The position numbers and the translations under genes are program-made. Below are positions 7,503-11,501 of a DNA stretch of 11,501 nucleotides, piece by piece. Under the pieces are notes generated by a model, which saw only the letters and a program-made list of their open reading frames with translations, was not told where the DNA came from and searched no databases. The stretch's first letter is position 1. Each line of letters begins with the position of its first letter. This stretch comes from Porphyromonadaceae bacterium UBA7207 (GTDB lineage Bacteria > Bacteroidota > Bacteroidia > Bacteroidales > Muribaculaceae). The stretch is taken from the NCBI GenBank assembly GCA_002490635.1, contig DKUJ01000017.1:108424-119924 (forward strand), written 5' to 3'.

Positions 7503-10500
7503 CTAGGCGAAAGCATTGGCGCCGATTGAAGTCACCCGGCAGCCTATCTTCACAGTTTTCAGCCCTGTGCCGGCAAAGGCACTTGCCCCGATTTCGGTCA
7601 CAAACGGAGGAATCACCACATCGGTAATCCTTGCGCATCCTTGGAAAGCAGCTACGCCTATGGTTTTCAGTCCGCTGCCAAGTGTCAGCTCCGAAACTTT
7701 GTAGTTGCCCATGAATGCGCCATATCCAATCGTAGCCACAGAGTTAGGGATTTCGAGCGATGTCAGACCATAGCAATTCGAAAAAGCAGTGTCTCCGATT
7801 GTAGTCACGGAATTCGGAATTTCTATCGAAGTAAGTCCGCTGCAACCATTAAAAGCACCTCCCCCAATTGTAATTACGGAATTTGGAATCTCAACAGACG
7901 TCAACGCGTTGCAACTCGCGAAAGCATTATATCCTATTAATTCAACATTATTGCCAATCTTAACGCTGTTTAAGTTGGTGCAATAATGGAAAGCCCCGGG
8001 GAGAATACCCTTTATCGGATAGATAGTTGTTCCTTTGTTTGTGCGTAGCGGTACTGTAAGCGCCGGGCCGGCCTCTCTGTAGGATTCGTCGGCCATGATA
8101 TACGCAGCCGGAGGATTCTCAGTAAATACATATGCGAACACCCCATCGCTATGCCCCTCAGGCTCTTCAACGGTTCCCCACTTGTAGAATCTGTTATATG
8201 GAGCGAAGTCCAGATATGTCGTTAATGCATCTCCGGGAATTACTATTCTTGCAGAACTCCATAATTCCGAAAATTCATTCTGATTGGCCTCCGGAGGAGT
8301 CACAGATGCGAAAGTAATCGTTTCGATATTGCCGCAACCTGCAAAAGCCTGCTCACCGATTGTGGTTACAGAGTTGGGTATTTCTATCGAATTAATACCA
8401 GAACATCCTCGGAAAGCTTCCTTTCCAATTGATGTTACATTGTCAGTGAGTGTGAGTCTTTGTAAATCCAGAATGCCAAATATACTAGCCATGCTCTCAG
8501 GAACTGCTGAACCTCCAAAAGTGAAATCACTTATTGAACAACGTCTAAATATATCCATAGCATAGGCATCACTGTTATATACAACTGAAGTCAATCCGGA
8601 GCAACAATCGAAGGCGGATTTTCCGATTGTAGTTATAGAACTGGGGATTTCGATTGATGTCAAGCCTGTGCATCCGTAGAAAGCATCCTCTCCGATTGTG
8701 GTGACAGAGTTGGGTATTTCTATCGAAGTTAGACCTACGCATGAATTGAAAGCATACTTGCCGATTACTGTTACGTTGTCGGTGAGTGTGAGCCTTTTTA
8801 ATCCTTTAATTCCAAAATACTCTGTCATTTCATCAGGAACCGTAGTCCCGCCGAAAGTAAAATCAATTATCGGAGCGTTTTGAAAGATATAGTTATGATA
8901 TGCATTACTATTATAAACGACAGAAGTCAGTGCCGTGCAATTGGAAAAAGTGTGGTTTCCTATTGCCGTTACGGAGTTAGGAATTTCGATGGAGGTCAAG
9001 CTGGTGCACCCAGAGAACGCATTGCCCAAGATTGTAGTCATTGAGTCTGAAAATTGAACAGATTTCAATCCAGTACAATCAGAAAAAGCATATACGCCAA
9101 TTTTTTCTACGGAATCCGGAAGCTTCACAGATGTTAATCCAGTGCAGCCAGAGAAAGCGCCATAATCAATTGTTGTTACAGAATTTGGTATTTCAATCGA
9201 AGTCAATCCAGTGCAGCCAGAGAAAACTCCAGAATCAATTGTTGTTACAGAATTTGGTATTTTAACCGATATTAATCCTGAACAATCAGAAAATGCATGT
9301 CCACCGATTTCTTCTACGGAATCCGAAAGCGTCGCAGTAGTTAGTCCGGTACAGCCTGAGAAAGCATAATCCCCGATTGTAATTACTGAATTGGGGATTT
9401 CAATCGAAGTCAATCCAGTACAGCCTGAGAATGAGTTTCTGCTAATTGTGCTTACTGAATTGGAGATTTTAACTGAGATTAGTCCCGCACACTCATTAAA
9501 AGCAAGATCATTAATTTTGGTAACATTATCAGTAAGTGTAAGAGTTAGATTTTCCAATCCCTTAATTCCAAATAAAGCAGCCATGTCCTTAGGAACTGTC
9601 GTACCCCCAAAAGTAAAATTAGTTATGGGACAGCCATCGAATGAATCTCCTAAAGATGGTGATGGGATGGCATCACTATTATAAACAACCTTTGTGAGAT
9701 TAGAGCAACCACTGAAAACGCCATGTTTTATTGTAGTTACTGAGTAGGGAATTTCAACATATGTAAGTCCAGTACACCCAGCGAAAGCTCTATATCCAAT
9801 TGAGGTAACATTATCAGTGATAGTGAGACTTTTCAATCCCTTAATACCAAATAAAGCAGCCATGTTCTCAGGAACTGTCGTACCCCCAAAAGTAAAATCA
9901 GTTATGGGACTATTATAGAACAATACACTTGCTGGAGCTGCATCGCTATTATAAACAACTTTTGTAAGATTAGAGCAATCGTTGAAAACGCTATGCCCAA
10001 CTGTAGTTACAGAATTGGGGATTTCCATTGAAATCAGCCTTGAGCAATAGTGAAAGGCTCCATTTCCTATTGAAGTTACAGAATTAGGTATTTCGACTGT
10101 CGTTAGTTCCGAACATGATTGGAAAGCAAACTCGCCGATTGAAGTTATGGAGTTGGGAATTTCGACAAAAGTCAGCTTTGAACATTGTTCGAATGTACGA
10201 TTCCCAATTGCAGTCACGGAGTTAGGAATTTCGACAGAAGTTAAGTTTGAACAATTACTAAAGACACTGTTGCCAATTGAAGTTACAGAATTAGGAATTT
10301 GGATTGAAGTTAGTCTGATGCAACGTGCAAAAGCACCTTCTCCGATTATAGTTACAGATTCTGGTATCTCCACTGATATGAGTTCTGAACAACTTGAGAA
10401 TGCATAATCGCCGATTGAGGTGACATTGTTCGTAAATGTTATGTTTTTTAAACCCTGAATACCAATATTTGATGCCGTTGTTCCTCCAAAAGTCAAATCT

Positions 10501-11066
10501 CTTACTGGAGAATTTTGAAAGAGACCTTCTCCTAATGCATCGCTGTTGTAAATAACTGAAATCAGTCCATGGCAGTTGCTGAAAACATAATTCCCGATTT
10601 CAGTCACTGAGTTGGGGATTTCTATCGAACTCAATCCTGAACAACCATAGAAGGCGGATTCTCCGATTGTAGTTATAGAGCTGGGGATTGTAATCGAACT
10701 CAATCCTGAGCAACCATTGAAGGCTAAATTTCCGATTGTAGTTATAGAATTGGGTATTGTAATTGAAGTCAAATCAGAGCAACCATAGAAAGCATATACC
10801 CCAATTTGGATGACTGTATAAGTATCTGTTCCATCGGATACTGTCTCCGGTATGACAACCGCACCGCTGACTGGATTTCCCGCCGAAGGTGTATACCCCG
10901 CCTTTGTTTCGCAGGTTTTGTCTTCTTCGCTGAGGACGGTGTAGGTGAGGGTCTGGCCTGCGTATTCGTAGGTGAAGTCGCGGGCGATTGCCGGCGGAAC
11001 TGCCGCCAGCAGTGCGATTGCGGTCAGGAACCACAGCCGCACGTGTTTTTGTAACTGTGCAATCAT
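7503..11066 (-). CDS. BspA-like giant leucine-rich-repeat (LRR_5) surface protein, truncated by in-frame TAG
   Basis: The product is 1187 residues. A signal peptide (1-28, cleavage after AIA) leads into a short N-terminal beta region (FTYEYAGQTLTYTVL) and then 23-residue LRR_5/BspA repeats of the form C-s-G-L-T-S-I-E-I-P-N-S-V-T-T-I-G-x-x-A-F. I count about 35 AF-x-x-C type units in two arrays: about 27, then a cap/linker (IVIPGDALTTYLDFAPYNRF) and a second N-terminal-like region, then about 8 more. Five longer inserts of the type VVYNSDA...DFTFGGTTVP...GIKGL...LTLTDNVT interrupt the first array. BspA-like proteins of Bacteroidales and Tannerella act as surface adhesins that bind host matrix or other bacteria. 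The frame ends at TAG (7503-7505) inside the last repeat; the next codons in frame encode the expected continuation and the T9SS tail. As read, the product would be secreted to the periplasm but not sorted to the surface. The repeat core is AT-richer than both gene ends and all neighbours. No promoter or Shine-Dalgarno sequence is clear upstream. Confidence 0.88.
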   Translation of the reverse strand: MIAQLQKHVRLWFLTAIALLAAVPPAIARDFTYEYAGQTLTYTVLSEEDKTCETKAGYTPSAGNPVSGAVVIPETVSDGTDTYTVIQIGVYAFYGCSDLTSITIPNSITTIGNLAFNGCSGLSSITIPSSITTIGESAFYGCSGLSSIEIPNSVTEIGNYVFSNCHGLISVIYNSDALGEGLFQNSPVRDLTFGGTTASNIGIQGLKNITFTNNVTSIGDYAFSSCSELISVEIPESVTIIGEGAFARCIRLTSIQIPNSVTSIGNSVFSNCSNLTSVEIPNSVTAIGNRTFEQCSKLTFVEIPNSITSIGEFAFQSCSELTTVEIPNSVTSIGNGAFHYCSRLISMEIPNSVTTVGHSVFNDCSNLTKVVYNSDAAPASVLFYNSPITDFTFGGTTVPENMAALFGIKGLKSLTITDNVTSIGYRAFAGCTGLTYVEIPYSVTTIKHGVFSGCSNLTKVVYNSDAIPSPSLGDSFDGCPITNFTFGGTTVPKDMAALFGIKGLENLTLTLTDNVTKINDLAFNECAGLISVKISNSVSTISRNSFSGCTGLTSIEIPNSVITIGDYAFSGCTGLTTATLSDSVEEIGGHAFSDCSGLISVKIPNSVTTIDSGVFSGCTGLTSIEIPNSVTTIDYGAFSGCTGLTSVKLPDSVEKIGVYAFSDCTGLKSVQFSDSMTTILGNAFSGCTSLTSIEIPNSVTAIGNHTFSNCTALTSVVYNSNAYHNYIFQNAPIIDFTFGGTTVPDEMTEYFGIKGLKRLTLTDNVTVIGKYAFNSCVGLTSIEIPNSVTTIGEDAFYGCTGLTSIEIPSSITTIGKSAFDCCSGLTSVVYNSDAYAMDIFRRCSISDFTFGGSAVPESMASIFGILDLQRLTLTDNVTSIGKEAFRGCSGINSIEIPNSVTTIGEQAFAGCGNIETITFASVTPPEANQNEFSELWSSARIVIPGDALTTYLDFAPYNRFYKWGTVEEPEGHSDGVFAYVFTENPPAAYIMADESYREAGPALTVPLRTNKGTTIYPIKGILPGAFHYCTNLNSVKIGNNVELIGYNAFASCNALTSVEIPNSVITIGGGAFNGCSGLTSIEIPNSVTTIGDTAFSNCYGLTSLEIPNSVATIGYGAFMGNYKVSELTLGSGLKTIGVAAFQGCARITDVVIPPFVTEIGASAFAGTGLKTVKIGCRVTSIGANAFA
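9136..9273 (-). repeat. Near-identical tandem 69-bp (23-codon) LRR duplication
   Basis: Two adjacent 69-bp units, comparing 9136-9200 with 9205-9269, match at 60 of 65 positions, far above the similarity of most other repeats in the gene. The period is exactly one LRR unit, so reading frame and fold are preserved. This is the mark of a recent in-frame tandem duplication by slippage or unequal recombination. Confidence 0.8.
9556..9909 (-). repeat. 279-bp spaced super-repeat inside the BspA-like gene
   Basis: Positions 9556-9630 and 9835-9909 match at 71 of 75 bases and are 279 bp (93 codons) apart. They encode the FGGTTVP-x-x-MAALFGIKGL insert module. The copies show that the gene grew not only by single repeats but also by blocks made of an insert plus several LRR units. 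Confidence 0.8.
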
Positions 11067-11337
11067 TTGTCTGGTATTTTATTTAGGTGATTTATGGTTT
11101 GTGCATTGTGGGTTATGAGGGAGGTGGCGAGGCTGTGCGTTGGCGGGATGTAGCGCATGGCGGTGGCGCCTTCCCTTGTCGACACGCCGGAAATTCATAA
11201 AAACCTCACAGCCACAGCCATGTGGTTTCTATGCTTTTCGGTGCGTCTAATCCGCGATTTTGAATTGTATTGGTTGTGGTTCTTCTGCTGCTGAATAAAG
11301 GTTGCCACGGTTCCCTCTGGCAGTATGATTGGTTTCA
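11067..11337. other. Non-coding stretch upstream of the BspA-like gene
   Basis: No plausible coding region is seen here. No exact TAnnTTTG element lies on the minus strand close enough to drive the BspA-like gene. An imperfect hairpin can be drawn between AAACC (11201-11205) and GGTTT (11224-11228) with internal mismatches, but it is weak. I otherwise see nothing I can name. Confidence 0.5.
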
Positions 11338-11445
11338 CATATACAAAAAAAGCGTAGGAACCTCATCGTAGCCGTTCCCCTTTAAAGGCTCTCGCATTGC
11401 CCATCGTAGTAGAACGGCAACGTGTAGAGCCTACGCTTGTATATG
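11338..11445 (-). ncRNA. Candidate structured RNA or mobile-element end: large nested inverted repeat with T-tract
   Basis: Three stems nest around a 34-base interior: CATATACAA (11338-11346) with TTGTATATG (11437-11445), AGCGTAGG (11351-11358) with CCTACGCT (11430-11437), and GCCGTTC (11371-11377) with GAACGGC (11412-11418). Roughly 11-12 unpaired bases on each side separate the last two, a long rod with a central bubble. Read on the minus strand, the CCTACGC arm runs directly into TTTTTTT (11345-11351), which resembles an intrinsic terminator, so a minus-strand transcript is favoured. The interior also has the palindrome CCTTTAAAGG (11379-11388) and an 8-base direct repeat CATCGTAG (11364 and 11402). 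A 6S-like RNA layout is possible, but I do not recognise a family; no tRNA, tmRNA, SRP or RNase P signature is present. Confidence 0.4.
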
Positions 11446-11501
11446 TAATCATGCACCCGAGGCTTTCTCGCGAAAGCCGGGCACACAAGGGTATTACATA
11501 T
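11441..11501. repeat. Second inverted-repeat hairpin, overlapping the first and running to the window edge
   Basis: ATATGTAAT (11441-11449) pairs with ATTACATAT (11493-11501), enclosing a tight hairpin GGCTTTC-TCGC-GAAAGCC (11461-11478) flanked by CCC/GGG (11456-11458 and 11479-11481). The left arm reuses bases that also pair in the upstream structure, so the two folds compete. The stem may extend past the window edge, so the true end is unknown. Confidence 0.5.

Noticed and set aside
6528..7529. Plus-strand open frame of 333 codons crossing the intergenic gap and the T9SS tail region
   Set aside because: It runs through two terminators and the REP-like pair, and is antisense to a clear T9SS sorting domain in the other direction; no domain or signal peptide is visible.
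7700..10800. Regularly spaced DNA repeats that could suggest a CRISPR array
   Set aside because: The period is 69 bp, equal to 23 codons, and both repeat and spacer encode a continuous BspA/LRR_5 pattern; there are no short identical repeats with unrelated spacers and no cas genes.
11201..11228. AAACC/GGTTT imperfect hairpin as a terminator on the minus strand
   Set aside because: Only five outer pairs are solid, the interior has mismatches and the T-run is short; too weak to annotate.
11338..11445. Assignment of the right-edge structure to a tRNA, tmRNA, SRP RNA, RNase P RNA or retron msr/msd
   Set aside because: None of the diagnostic sequences (T-loop, CCA end, tag reading frame, SRP tetraloop core, RNase P conserved blocks) is present, and no reverse transcriptase gene is in the window.

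Overview
The window looks like chromosomal DNA from a gut-type Bacteroidales bacterium. A GC-rich Muribaculaceae-like genome is the best guess, though the family call is an inference. Supporting signs are a TAnnTTTG-type -7 promoter element, no Shine-Dalgarno sequences at starts, three proteins with type IX secretion (T9SS) C-terminal sorting domains, and a giant BspA-like leucine-rich-repeat protein. The flanking genes are GC-rich, while the core of the BspA-like gene is clearly AT-richer.

Layout. (1) 2-499, plus strand: the 3' end of ychF, closed by a very strong intrinsic terminator (532-572). (2) 677-6485, plus strand: a three-gene operon joined by two ATGA stop/start overlaps. It encodes a secreted phosphodiester glycosidase (NAGPA fold) with a T9SS tail, a small exported TolB/PD40-like beta-propeller, and a secreted zinc N-acetylmuramoyl-L-alanine amidase with accessory beta-sandwich modules and a T9SS tail. 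The operon ends at a strong terminator (6514-6552). (3) 6553-6776: a convergent intergenic stretch with two inverted 26-bp REP-like palindromes, each carrying a 5' GTAG, followed by the terminator of the opposite-strand gene. (4) 6852-11066, minus strand: a BspA-like gene interrupted by one in-frame TAG, giving a secreted 1187-residue LRR protein and an orphaned 216-codon segment that holds the T9SS signal. (5) 11067-11501: no gene; its right half has two large inverted-repeat structures that share one strand and so cannot both form. They may be part of an undescribed structured RNA or mobile element that continues past the window.

How the genes may work together. The operon pairs an enzyme family that cleaves sugar-1-phosphodiesters with an amidase that cuts stem peptides from MurNAc, and both appear destined for the cell surface or outside. 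One coherent hypothesis is dismantling of foreign Gram-positive walls: the wall-teichoic-acid linkage is a GlcNAc-1-phosphate diester on C6 of MurNAc, the chemistry expected of a NAGPA-type enzyme, and the amidase would open the peptidoglycan beside it. This is inference; no substrate is proven by sequence alone.
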